Origin: Poriferisphaera corsica
Lineage (GTDB): Bacteria > Planctomycetota > Phycisphaerae > Phycisphaerales > Phycisphaeraceae
DNA length: 64,000 nucleotides
Reading direction: 5' to 3'
Assembly (NCBI RefSeq): GCF_007747445.1
Contig: NZ_CP036425.1
Location: 4,014,175 to 4,078,174, forward strand
Both the position numbers and the translations under genes were made by a program. This document shows, in pieces, positions 53,696 to 61,475 of this stretch (position 1 is its first letter; every line of letters begins with the position of its first letter). The notes below the pieces were generated by a model. It was not told the origin of the DNA. It saw only the letters and a list, made by a program, of their open reading frames with translations, and searched no databases.

Positions 53696-54295
53696 ATGCT
53701 CACAACACTCAGTGTTACAGTTAAAACCATGTTTCTTGAAAACCCTTGGCCACTCGCCGCCTCCATGGGTGTTTGCGGGTTTGCTTTCCTGGTCATGGCT
53801 TCCCGGCAAGGCAACAAACGCTATCTCAGCACCGGCATCACTGCCTTCATACTCGCAGCCATCACCATCACAATGGCCTACGTCGTCACCACACCCCGCG
53901 AAATCATCCTCAACAACACACGTCTTCTTGTTGCCGCCACTTCACCACTCGAAATGAAGCAGGTCGATCATTACATCGATCCATATGCCGTCCTATACGG
54001 CCCAAACAAAACCGCTTGGCTGACCTACGATCAAATCCAAAACATCCTCCCCACGGTCGTCAGTAAGCACAGTATCAAAGAGCAGAGCATCCGTTTACTC
54101 AACGCACAAGAAACCAACGACAACACCGTCGTCGCATGGTTCGGCCTCAGCAGCAAAATTGCCCAAGGCTTCCCCGTTCGCACCGATTGGCAACTCGTCT
54201 GGACCCGTCTCCCCGATAACCAGTGGAAGGTCATTGAAATCCACTTCCTTAAATTCCAAGGCAAATCCCCAACAGACGGAATCTGGAATCAATAA
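53696..54295 (+). CDS. Hypothetical membrane protein with a C-terminal NTF2-like-looking domain
   Basis: The 199-residue product has two N-terminal membrane helices (WPLAASMGVCGFAFLVMAS and GITAFILAAITITMAYVV), then a soluble domain of about 130 residues. Its pattern of helices followed by beta strands (QVDHYIDPYAVLYG, TVVAWFGLSSKIAQG, DWQLVWTRLPDNQWKVIEIHFLKF) resembles the NTF2/SnoaL fold, which is a guess. AAAGGA precedes the ATG. It ends in a strong hairpin at 54393-54417. Function is unknown. Confidence 0.68.
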   Translation: MLTTLSVTVKTMFLENPWPLAASMGVCGFAFLVMASRQGNKRYLSTGITAFILAAITITMAYVVTTPREIILNNTRLLVAATSPLEMKQVDHYIDPYAVLYGPNKTAWLTYDQIQNILPTVVSKHSIKEQSIRLLNAQETNDNTVVAWFGLSSKIAQGFPVRTDWQLVWTRLPDNQWKVIEIHFLKFQGKSPTDGIWNQ

Positions 54296-54392
54296 CCAAC
54301 TCTACCTGACACAAAGCACATTTCACGCACTTGGCAACAAAAACCGCTACCCGCATCAACATTTGGCCGATAAACTGCTAGTATCAACACCT

Positions 54393-54417
54393 ATGGCCGC
54401 TATCCTTTAGCGGCCAT
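54393..54417 (+). terminator. Hairpin without T-run after the 53.7 kb gene
   Basis: A perfect 10-bp stem ATGGCCGCTA / TAGCGGCCAT with a five-base loop. With no T-run following, it is either a weak terminator or an RNA-stabilising hairpin. Confidence 0.55.
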
Positions 54418-54439
54418 TCACACAACAACTATTCCACGG

Positions 54440-54567
54440 TTAGAGTAGGTTGCATCATTACGTGCCATATGTCCTGCGAAACAATCGAAAGCAGGCTCAT
54501 GATAAGATGCATTTTTACGTAACGACCCACTGGTCAACGAGCAAGTAACTTCGCAAGACGCTCTAGA
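54440..54567 (+). repeat. TIR element, full copy (128 bp)
   Basis: It starts TTAGAGTAGGTTGCATCATTA, contains ACGTAACGACCCACTGGTCAAC and ends TTCGCAAGACGCTCTAGA. The next gene starts 26 bases after its end. Confidence 0.85.
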
Positions 54568-54593
54568 CATCCAATATCGAAAGATTCGTGGCC

Positions 54594-55559
54594 ATGAACA
54601 AACCGATCACTTTACTATTGACGCTTCTCACCATTCTCACAGCCTACTCATCCTCCCTCATCGCTCAGGATCAGCAAGCAACCTATGATCTGCGCCCAGC
54701 CACGTGGAAAGCCAACCAAACAACGCGGTACGAATTCTGGAACCGCCGTGACCGCAACATCAACATGAGCTTCGCTGGCGATAGCCGCGATAGCACCGAT
54801 GCTTATGAAAGTACTGGTGAAACCACATGGATCGTTGATCGTGTGAACGCCGATGGCTCAAGTACTTGCCGCATGAAAATCGATTGGCTCAAAATCACAC
54901 TCATCGGCCCAACTGGTGACGAAGTCGCTGTCGATTCAAGAGAAAACAATCCGGCACCATACGAAGAATACGGCAACCTGCTCAAAGCCATGTGCTCCGC
55001 TTGGCTTACCTACGAAATCGGGGCCGATGGCTCAGTCAACTCTGTCTCCGGTATGGATCAAATGGTTTCACAAGTCGACAATCCCGACGATTTACCAACC
55101 GAACTCGACTTCATCGAATCCGCCAGCGACCTCGCCCAACTCATCGGCCCGCCCCCCGCACTCGTCATCGGTGGATCATGGCAGCACGATTTCAGATGGT
55201 CATACAACGTCGGCCTCCCCGGCGTTAAAGCCTTCATGAACTACGATATGGATTTCACACTAACCAATGTTGAGGACATCGAAACCATCCCTGTCGCCAC
55301 CGTCGACGGTACCGGCAGCATGACGCTCGAAATCGATCAAGCATCCATCCCAGCTGAAGCTCCGCCTGTCAATATCCGTTTAATCAACTCTTCTCTCCAA
55401 AGCCAGGTTCTGTTTGACCTAACCCGTTCAGAAGCCGTTGGCCGCAACCTCTCGCAAGACGAAACAATCAACATCACAATCAGCACACCTAATGGCGAAT
55501 TACTACAGGTTATCCAGACCAAACATCAGGGTCAGGTCTTGCGTCTAAGTGAGGAATAG
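54594..55559 (+). CDS. Secreted protein of unknown function (DUF6263-like)
   Basis: The 321-residue protein has a signal peptide (ITLLLTLLTILTAYSSSLIA, cleavage before QDQQ). The mature part is beta-rich: TTRYEFWNRRDRNINM, TTWIVDRVNADGSSTCRMKIDW, then a GSWQHDFRW block and a final LRLINSSLQSQVLFDLTRSEAVGR-like segment. Its layout recalls the planctomycete DUF6263-type periplasmic proteins, which have no assigned role. The mature part has only two Cys. The TIR element immediately upstream probably supplies part of its 5' region. Confidence 0.7.
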   Translation: MNKPITLLLTLLTILTAYSSSLIAQDQQATYDLRPATWKANQTTRYEFWNRRDRNINMSFAGDSRDSTDAYESTGETTWIVDRVNADGSSTCRMKIDWLKITLIGPTGDEVAVDSRENNPAPYEEYGNLLKAMCSAWLTYEIGADGSVNSVSGMDQMVSQVDNPDDLPTELDFIESASDLAQLIGPPPALVIGGSWQHDFRWSYNVGLPGVKAFMNYDMDFTLTNVEDIETIPVATVDGTGSMTLEIDQASIPAEAPPVNIRLINSSLQSQVLFDLTRSEAVGRNLSQDETINITISTPNGELLQVIQTKHQGQVLRLSEE

Positions 55560-55689
55560 CTCCCGATACTTGCATCCATATCACTCAATCCAAGCGTAAG
55601 TATATTCTCTCAGGCTCACCACACGCATCATGCGATATATAAACATATAGCGTGGTGATTGCCTGCCTATAATGGCTTGGAGAATCGTT

Positions 55690-56088
55690 ATGATGCGCTC
55701 AAAACAAAAACTATTACTCTCAATCACCACGCTCGTTACATCCGCGTTCGCTTTCGGCTGTGCCTCGAATCAACCAACTCAAGAAGAGTATGCAGACGCT
55801 GAACAAAGAATCGCTGAAATCCGTGAAGCGCAACGCCGTGGTTTTTATCGCTACGAATACGATAGTATGCCAGGCCTCGCCATCGAATATCAAGTCTTCA
55901 ACAACTCCTTCCGTGCACGCCCCGACATGCCGCTCGGCTACGAAGATATGTATCGAACCGATATGGAAATTGAAGAAACTGAAGATCCCATTAAGCGACA
56001 GGAAGAAGAGTTGCTCAGAGAAGAGGAAGCAGAAAAAGTCGAAGGTGAACACGAAAGCTCACCTGGCACAGACGACCGACGTCAATAA
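55690..56088 (+). CDS. Small lipoprotein with acidic helical tail
   Basis: The 132-residue product (from ATG 55690) has a signal sequence and lipobox (LLLSITTLVTSAFAFGC), then a Tyr-rich middle (GFYRYEYDSMPGLAIEYQ) and a Glu/Lys/Arg-rich C-terminal helix (KRQEEELLREEEAEKVEGE). I do not recognise a family. GGAG lies seven bases before ATG 55690. The earlier ATG at 55672 overlaps a TATAAT (55668-55673), so it is probably part of the promoter. It is convergent with xerD, 20 bases away. Confidence 0.68.
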   Translation: MMRSKQKLLLSITTLVTSAFAFGCASNQPTQEEYADAEQRIAEIREAQRRGFYRYEYDSMPGLAIEYQVFNNSFRARPDMPLGYEDMYRTDMEIEETEDPIKRQEEELLREEEAEKVEGEHESSPGTDDRRQ

Positions 56089-56108
56089 CAATCTATTCAC
56101 AAATTAGA

Positions 56109-57020
56109 TTATGCCCGCGGATGAAACCGTGTCACCACCTCTTTTAACCGCGACCGATCCACATGCGTATACAACTCCGTAGTCGCAATATTCGAATGCC
56201 CGAGCACTTCCTGCACCACACGTAAATCTGCCCCACCTGCAAGCAGATGCGTCGCACATGAATGCCGTAACGTATGCGGATGCACATCAGCCAACCCCGC
56301 CGCCTTCGCATGACGCTTGATTATCTGCCAAACCACGACCCGCGTAATCGGCAACCCTGTTCGTGACAAAAACACATGCCGTTGATGCTTCTTGCCACCC
56401 AACAACTTCGGCCTCGCCTCCATCACATACTCACCCAGCGCACGCATCGCCGCATCCCCAATCGGCACGACCCGCTCTTTGTTCCCTTTACCCAATACCC
56501 TCGCCGCACCCATATCCCAATGCAGATCGCGCTCTTTCATATTCGACAACTCACTCGCGCGCAAACCCGACGCATACAACAGCTCCATCAACGCCACGTC
56601 CCTCACACCCAGCACGTCCTCCCGATTCGGCGCCGAAAGTAATGCCTCAATCTGCTCCTGCCCCAGCACATTCGGCAACCTTCGCCAAACCTTCGGCTGA
56701 ACCATTTTCTCAGCTGGATCAACTTCAACATATCCACGCACCGACATAAATCGACTAAACACCCGTATCGTCGCAACATGCCGCGCAATAGACGTATCCA
56801 CCAACCGTTGCTTCTCATGCAACCACGCCAAATGCTCCGCAATCATCTCCAAAGTCAGCTTCGCCCACGTACCAATACCCCGATCAAGCAGCCAATTCTG
56901 CAGATCATACAAATCCGCGCCGTACGCCATCAGCGTCGCCTGCGCAAAACCACACTCTAATCGACAATATTCAAGAAATTCACGAACCGGTTGCTCGAAG
57001 GGAACCGTATCCACCGCCAT
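56109..57020 (-). CDS. xerD: Site-specific tyrosine recombinase XerC/XerD
   Basis: Predicted chromosome-dimer resolving recombinase acting at dif with a partner. The 303 residues (from the ATG at 57020) match normal XerC/D length. The N-terminal SAM-like DNA-binding domain (VREFLEYCRLECGFAQATLMAYGADL) is followed by the catalytic domain with the full R-K-H-R-H-Y set: GLRASELSNM, GKGNKERVVPI, HPHTLRHSCATHL, LGHSNIATTELYTHV. The frame is open 35 codons further upstream, but that part overlaps the preceding Cys-rich gene. XerC versus XerD is not decided by eye. Confidence 0.9.
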   Translation of the reverse strand: MAVDTVPFEQPVREFLEYCRLECGFAQATLMAYGADLYDLQNWLLDRGIGTWAKLTLEMIAEHLAWLHEKQRLVDTSIARHVATIRVFSRFMSVRGYVEVDPAEKMVQPKVWRRLPNVLGQEQIEALLSAPNREDVLGVRDVALMELLYASGLRASELSNMKERDLHWDMGAARVLGKGNKERVVPIGDAAMRALGEYVMEARPKLLGGKKHQRHVFLSRTGLPITRVVVWQIIKRHAKAAGLADVHPHTLRHSCATHLLAGGADLRVVQEVLGHSNIATTELYTHVDRSRLKEVVTRFHPRA

Positions 57021-57309
57021 AACCGCTGCCTGACATACAGCCGACCCGTCCCCCACCAAACCGGGCATCACGGTACTCGCCGCATGCCTTGCCTTGTATC
57101 GTGATGGATTGGGTGCGGACTTCAACTACCGCCTTCTCCTTACGACTCTGCTCCGCCGTCATTTTTTGATACGTCGGGCACGTCATCGGGTTGTTCAGAC
57201 AAATATGGAAAGCCTCGCTCAGATGCGCGAGATTAAACCGTGATGCACACCGCGAGTCTTTCGCGTTGATAAACGGGCACTGTGATGATTCTTCCTTGGA
57301 TCTTGGCAT
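56980..57309 (-). CDS. Small four-cysteine protein upstream of xerD
   Basis: The 109-residue frame ends 41 bases inside xerD. The first half is protein-like, with the cysteine pattern C-P-F-x-x-A-x-D-S-R-C, then FNLAHLSEAFHIC and a final C-PTYQ. The four Cys could bind zinc or an Fe-S cluster. I recall similar short C-P-F/RC/C/CP-Y arrangements as uncharacterised proteins in planctomycetes, but cannot verify this. The last 20 residues are Gly/Tyr/Ser-rich and may be an artefact of the overlap. It is probably translationally coupled to xerD. Confidence 0.55.
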   Translation of the reverse strand: MPRSKEESSQCPFINAKDSRCASRFNLAHLSEAFHICLNNPMTCPTYQKMTAEQSRKEKAVVEVRTQSITIQGKACGEYRDARFGGGRVGCMSGSGYGGGYGSLRATGS

Positions 57310-57445
57310 GACTCCATTCTGCCTATATCAAACCATGGGAATTTATCGGCCATCACCCTCCTATAACCTAAATTATTCGCAACCCGACTTTCTTACTCCC
57401 CACCTCACACCACATCACTTTCCTATCCCCCTATCACAACTCCAG

Positions 57446-57479
57446 TTATCCACACCTCTCACCAAAATACCGTGGATAA
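57446..57479. promoter_or_regulatory. Inverted pair of DnaA-box-like sequences
   Basis: TTATCCACA (57446-57454) and, on the other strand, TTATCCACG (57471-57479), 16 bases apart and facing each other. They lie upstream of the tRNA gene, 30-60 bases before its promoter. DnaA binding here is inferred. Confidence 0.35.
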
Positions 57480-57512
57480 GCAAGAATCACACCCACCATC
57501 ATCCCCTCCGAG

Positions 57513-57540
57513 TTGATCCACTCGCAAAGTCCTTTACAAT
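57513..57540 (+). promoter_or_regulatory. Sigma-70-type promoter of tRNA-Met
   Basis: -35 TTGATC (57513-57518), 16-base spacer, -10 TACAAT (57535-57540). Transcription would start near 57547, giving a short leader that contains the hairpin CCGTCC/GGACGG (57554-57567) before the tRNA. Confidence 0.75.
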
Positions 57541-57575
57541 ATCTCAACCAAATCCGTCCTCGGACGGCCCCATAC

Positions 57576-57648
57576 GGCGACGTAGCTCAGTCGGTAGAGC
57601 GGGGGATTCATAAGCCCTAGGTCACAGGTTCAAGTCCTGTCGTCGCCA
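57576..57648 (+). tRNA. tRNA-Met (anticodon CAT), elongator type
   Basis: Full cloverleaf of 73 nt: acceptor GGCGACG / CGTCGCC, D arm GCTC...GAGC, anticodon loop TTCATAA, variable loop AGGTC, T arm ACAGG-TTCAAGT-CCTGT, discriminator A. The 3' CCA is not encoded. The anticodon stem GGGGA / GCCCT has one G-T pair and an A-G mismatch at the loop end (31-39). Acceptor and T arm resemble elongator tRNA-Met, and the first pair is G-C, unlike the initiator. A CAT tRNA read by TilS as Ile2 is the alternative. Confidence 0.92.
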
Positions 57649-57658
57649 TTACAAAATC

Positions 57659-57684
57659 ACGCTGCTTGCGAGCAGCGTTTTTTT
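57659..57684 (+). terminator. Terminator after tRNA-Met
   Basis: A perfect 8-bp stem ACGCTGCT / AGCAGCGT with a four-base loop and seven T's, ten bases after the tRNA. Confidence 0.92.
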
Positions 57685-57941
57685 ATGCCCTTTTTCACCC
57701 AAAACTACACATTCACACCAATCAAACCTCGGCAAATCATGTATCTACCTGCCCCCTTCATTCAGATACAATCCACACAACCTGCCATTATTTGATTCAT
57801 ATCCGTTACGCAGGCTCAGCAGCGATCCATTTTTACCTTCTCTTTCGCTGCACAAATATTTTAGTTCCGCTCGTACTCACCACACACCTTTCGCCACGTT
57901 ATCGCTGCGCCACCCCTTCTCCCAGCCAGAGAACCAATCAA

Positions 57942-59426
57942 ATGTCGGAAACGACTCAAACACTTGAAAACAAATCATTTACCCTTCCTCCCCCGCAACA
58001 CAATCCAGCCCTCACCCTTTCCTCATCCGCTAGCCCTAGGTTAACCATACTCATCCTCATTCTCACCGACGCTTTCGCGCTCCTCTTTGCCGCCATTCTC
58101 GCCCTCATCATCCGCACCCCCTTCCAAAACGGCGTCTCCATCCCTAGCTATCTCCCCATCGTCCCCATCATCACGCTCTGCATCCCCGCTTTCGCCCTCG
58201 CCCGCCTCTATCCCGGCATCCCCCTCACCCCTGCCCGCGAACTCCGCACCATCACCCTCACCATCTCACTTTTCGCACTCACACTCGCTGCTCTCACTTT
58301 CCTCCTCAAAGAAGGTCCAACCTATTCTCGCGCCATGCTCCTTCTTTCATGGATGTTTGCCATCATTCTCGTCCCCTTCGCTCGCGCCATGACTCGCTCC
58401 ATCTTCTCCCATCGCCCATTTTGGGGCTCCCCCGCCGTCATCATCGGCTCAGGCACCACCGCAAGAACCCTCCTTCGCTCACTCATCCATCGCCCAGAAA
58501 TCGGCCTCAAGCCCATCGCCATCATGCGATCCCCCTACTCCTTCTCCGCACGATCCATCTTTCAAACCATCCCCGTCATCACAGATCTAAGCCCTGCCAT
58601 CAACAACCCCAAACTCCTCCGCCGCGCCACCGCCGTCATCGCATTCGCCGATTTTGACTCCGATCAATACGAAAAAATCCTCAACATTACCTCACAAAAT
58701 TTCCGTTCCACAATCCTTCTCCCCGCCATCCAACACCACGCCTCACTCTGGGTCACTACCACCGACATCGATGGCCAACTCTCACTCAAAATCCGTCACC
58801 ACCTCATCAATCCCGCAAAAAGACTCACCAAAAACATCCTCGAAACCATCCTCATCCTCATCATCACACCCATCCTCTTCCCCATCTTTTCTCTCATCTG
58901 CATCCTCATCAAGCTCGACTCCAAAGGCCCCATCTTCTTCTTCCAAACCCGCATCGGTAAGCACGGCCTCCCCTTCCAAATGATCAAATTTCGTACCATG
59001 CAAACCGACTCACACCACCGACTCGAAGAGTACCTCAACCTCAACCCCAGTAAACGCATCGAATGGAACCGTACCCACAAACTCCAACACGACCCCCGCA
59101 TCACACGCATCGGCCGCTTCCTACGCAAAACCTCCCTCGATGAACTCCCCCAACTCATCAACGTCATCCTCAGCGACATGGCCATCGTCGGCCCCCGCCC
59201 TATCTTTCCCAAAGACGTCAAACGCTATCAAGCCGACTTCGACACCTACACGCTCGTCCGACCCGGCATCACCGGCATGTGGCAAACCCACGGCCGAAAC
59301 ACGCTCACATATCCCGAACGCGTTCAACTCGATCTCTACTACGTCCGCAACTGGTCTATCTGGCTCGACCTCCACATCCTCATCAAAACCATACCCACCG
59401 TCCTCTTTGGCAAAGGCGCCTACTAA
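57942..59426 (+). CDS. Undecaprenyl-phosphate sugar-phosphotransferase (WbaP-type exopolysaccharide initiator)
   Basis: The 494-residue membrane enzyme is predicted to start synthesis of an exopolysaccharide or O-antigen unit by moving a sugar-1-phosphate to undecaprenyl phosphate. The first half has four membrane helices (LTILILILTDAFALLFAAIL onward) and a Rossmann-like CoA-binding-type domain (AVIIGSGTTARTLLRSL). The C-terminal 200 residues are the bacterial sugar transferase domain: fifth helix (TILILIITPILFPIFSLICI), GPIFFFQTRIGKHG, FKIMKFRTM-like IKFRTMQTD, RKTSLDELPQLINVI, VGPRPI and LVRPGITGMWQ. I take ATG 57942 because the 92 residues before it start inside the tRNA terminator. Confidence 0.9.
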   Translation: MSETTQTLENKSFTLPPPQHNPALTLSSSASPRLTILILILTDAFALLFAAILALIIRTPFQNGVSIPSYLPIVPIITLCIPAFALARLYPGIPLTPARELRTITLTISLFALTLAALTFLLKEGPTYSRAMLLLSWMFAIILVPFARAMTRSIFSHRPFWGSPAVIIGSGTTARTLLRSLIHRPEIGLKPIAIMRSPYSFSARSIFQTIPVITDLSPAINNPKLLRRATAVIAFADFDSDQYEKILNITSQNFRSTILLPAIQHHASLWVTTTDIDGQLSLKIRHHLINPAKRLTKNILETILILIITPILFPIFSLICILIKLDSKGPIFFFQTRIGKHGLPFQMIKFRTMQTDSHHRLEEYLNLNPSKRIEWNRTHKLQHDPRITRIGRFLRKTSLDELPQLINVILSDMAIVGPRPIFPKDVKRYQADFDTYTLVRPGITGMWQTHGRNTLTYPERVQLDLYYVRNWSIWLDLHILIKTIPTVLFGKGAY

Positions 59427-59433
59427 ATCCCCT

Positions 59434-59620
59434 CCCCCCCCTGTTCGTATCACACAACTTCCAACTCCGCCCCTGACCTGCAGCGCACCACAATCATCCT
59501 CTTCATCAACTCCGCCCTTATCCCTGTTCGCATCACACAACTTCCAACTCCGCCCCTGACCTGCAGCACGCCACAACACCTTCCTCACCAAGCCCGCCAC
59601 CGCTGGTGGCGGGGTGTCAT
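59434..59620 (-). repeat. Inverted composite repeat B-C-D with a duplicated C-D unit
   Basis: Read on the minus strand: repeat B (59613-59593, framed by GACAC and GCTTG), element C (GCTGCAGGTCAGGGGCGG), box D (TGATGCGAACAGGG, 59535-59523), then C and D again with D at 59451-59439 ending in a G-run. The two C-D units are almost identical over about 44 bases and 84 bases apart. The rest of the 613-base gap to the M20 gene holds the TIR element below and no gene. Confidence 0.85.
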
Positions 59621-59773
59621 ACAACCAACGCCCAATCGCCTGCAACAAACAGCACCGCACCCGTATCTTCATGAGCACTCCAATCCCCCACCTTCATCTC
59701 CTAATCATCGATTAGTCTATTCGTACGAATTTCGCACCCCTAAAAAACCCTACAATTTATTGCAAATTGCCTA

Positions 59774-59904
59774 CGAGAGCAGTTTGCATGAATACCCATA
59801 GACCTTGCCAGTAAATTACAGCAGCCAAGGATTGGTGAAATACCTTCGCCTTATGCGATCGACCTGCTGCTCAACACACGAATAACCACACAAAACGCTC
59901 TAAA
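59774..59904 (+). repeat. TIR element, copy upstream of the M20 gene
   Basis: It starts CGAGAGCAGTTTGCATGAATA, contains GCGATCGACCTGCTGCTCAAC and ends CACAAAACGCTCTAAA. The middle has diverged from the other copies but length and both ends agree. Confidence 0.75.
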
Positions 59905-60039
59905 CACCTTTGTCTCCCCTGATTCCCCTCGCTATCATGCATTCTTTGTACTTTCTCAGTTATTCTTGAATATAGTTTCGTATCCATGCTCGCCAACGCA
60001 TTTCTCGGCTGCAGCTCTGTACCATCAAAGTGAATCATC

Positions 60040-61260
60040 ATGAACGCCCTCGAATCAAACACAGCTCAATGGATCGACAGCCAACAACAAAGCATGGTGC
60101 AACAACTCTGCGCTCTCGCTGAAATCAATTCCCACACCTACAACATCCCCGGCATCAACGCTGTCGCTGAACTCGTCACACAATTCGCCGCACCACTCGA
60201 ACTCGAAGCCTCAACGCTCGCACCAAAACCCATCCCCAATATCGACTCAGATGGCAACTTCACACAAACACCCGTTGCCCCCATCCTCAAATTCACTAAA
60301 CGGCCCAACGCGCCCATCCAAGCGCTACTCATGATCCACCTCGACACCGTCTACCCCGCAGACCACCCCTTCCAGTCACTCACATGGATCGACGACAACA
60401 CCCTCAACGGCCCCGGCGTCCTCGACGCCAAAGGCGGCATCATCACCATGCTCACCGCACTCCAAGCCTTCGAGCAATCCCCCCACGCCCAAAACCTCGG
60501 CTACACCATCCTCTTCAACACCGATGAAGAAGTCGGCTCGCTCGGCTCCGTCGATCACATCCATCAACACGCAAAACAAGCAGACTTCGCACTCGTCTAC
60601 GAACCCTCACTGCCCAACGGCCACCTCGTCTCCACACGAAAAGGTTCCGGCAATTTCTCCGTCGTCATCCACGGCCAGGCCGCACACGCCGGACGCGACT
60701 TCTTTGCAGGCCAAAACGCACTCTCCCAAGCCGCAAAACTCGCCACACAACTCGAAACGCTCATCAACCCCCAAAACGAAACAACCCTAAACATCGGTTA
60801 CATCCACGGCGGCGGCCCCGTCAACGTCGTCCCCGACAAAGCCGTACTCAAATTCAATGCACGCATCCACGAACTCGAAACCCAAAACCAGCTCACCGCC
60901 CAAATCGACCATCTCATCGAGCAAATCAACCAAACCCCCGGCTTCTCCGCAACACTACACGGCTCCTTCTACAACCCGCCCAAACAACAAACCACAGCCC
61001 TTGCACAAATGATGCACGACATCCAAACGCTCGCCAAACAACTAAACATCGACGTACAATATCAATCCTCCGGCGGCGTCTGCGATGGCAACAAAATCGC
61101 CGCCGTCGGAACACCCGTCATCGACACACTCGGCCCCACCGGCAACCACATGCACAACACCAAAGAATTTGTACTCATCAACACACTCCCCCAACGCGCA
61201 AAACTCTCCGCCGCAATCCTCGCCGCCTACGCCTCCCAGCAGCTCCCATGCCCTCAATAA
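60040..61260 (+). CDS. M20-family zinc peptidase/amidohydrolase
   Basis: The 406-residue enzyme is predicted to remove an acyl or amino-acid group. Metal ligands and catalytic residues are seen in LLMIHLDTVYP (His, Asp), NGPGVLDAKGGI, FNTDEEVGSLGS (catalytic Glu pair) and LVYEPSLPNG. The dimerisation (lid) domain starts at GNFSVVIHGQAAHAG. A last ligand lies in GPTGNHMHNTKE. It resembles the glutamate carboxypeptidase/ArgE-DapE group. Its place before a class III aminotransferase and astA suggests a role in acylated arginine/ornithine metabolism, possibly in place of the unrelated AstE. No signal peptide is visible. Confidence 0.85.
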   Translation: MNALESNTAQWIDSQQQSMVQQLCALAEINSHTYNIPGINAVAELVTQFAAPLELEASTLAPKPIPNIDSDGNFTQTPVAPILKFTKRPNAPIQALLMIHLDTVYPADHPFQSLTWIDDNTLNGPGVLDAKGGIITMLTALQAFEQSPHAQNLGYTILFNTDEEVGSLGSVDHIHQHAKQADFALVYEPSLPNGHLVSTRKGSGNFSVVIHGQAAHAGRDFFAGQNALSQAAKLATQLETLINPQNETTLNIGYIHGGGPVNVVPDKAVLKFNARIHELETQNQLTAQIDHLIEQINQTPGFSATLHGSFYNPPKQQTTALAQMMHDIQTLAKQLNIDVQYQSSGGVCDGNKIAAVGTPVIDTLGPTGNHMHNTKEFVLINTLPQRAKLSAAILAAYASQQLPCPQ

Positions 61261-61335
61261 AACCCTCCCCGTACGCTTTCCCTCACCCCCATCAACAAAC
61301 ATAATAACCGTCCCACGCTTGTGTATGACGATTCA

Positions 61336-61465
61336 TTAGAGCAGTTTGCATCATTATTTGCCGTATAAGCAGAAGCATCATCGACAGTAGGTTCACGTTA
61401 ATAAGCATTCAATACGTAACGACCAACTAGTCAACACGGAAAATATTTACGCAAGACGCTCTAGA
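61336..61465 (+). repeat. TIR element, full copy (130 bp)
   Basis: It starts TTAGAGCAGTTTGCATCATTA, contains ACGTAACGACCAACTAGTCAAC and ends TTACGCAAGACGCTCTAGA. It ends ten bases before the ATG of the aminotransferase gene, so it forms the 5' leader of that gene. Confidence 0.88.
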
Positions 61466-61475
61466 GGACACCACC

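Noticed and set aside
57666-57941. N-terminal extension of the sugar-phosphotransferase
   Set aside because: It begins inside the tRNA terminator hairpin, and its His/Thr-rich sequence does not resemble the family.
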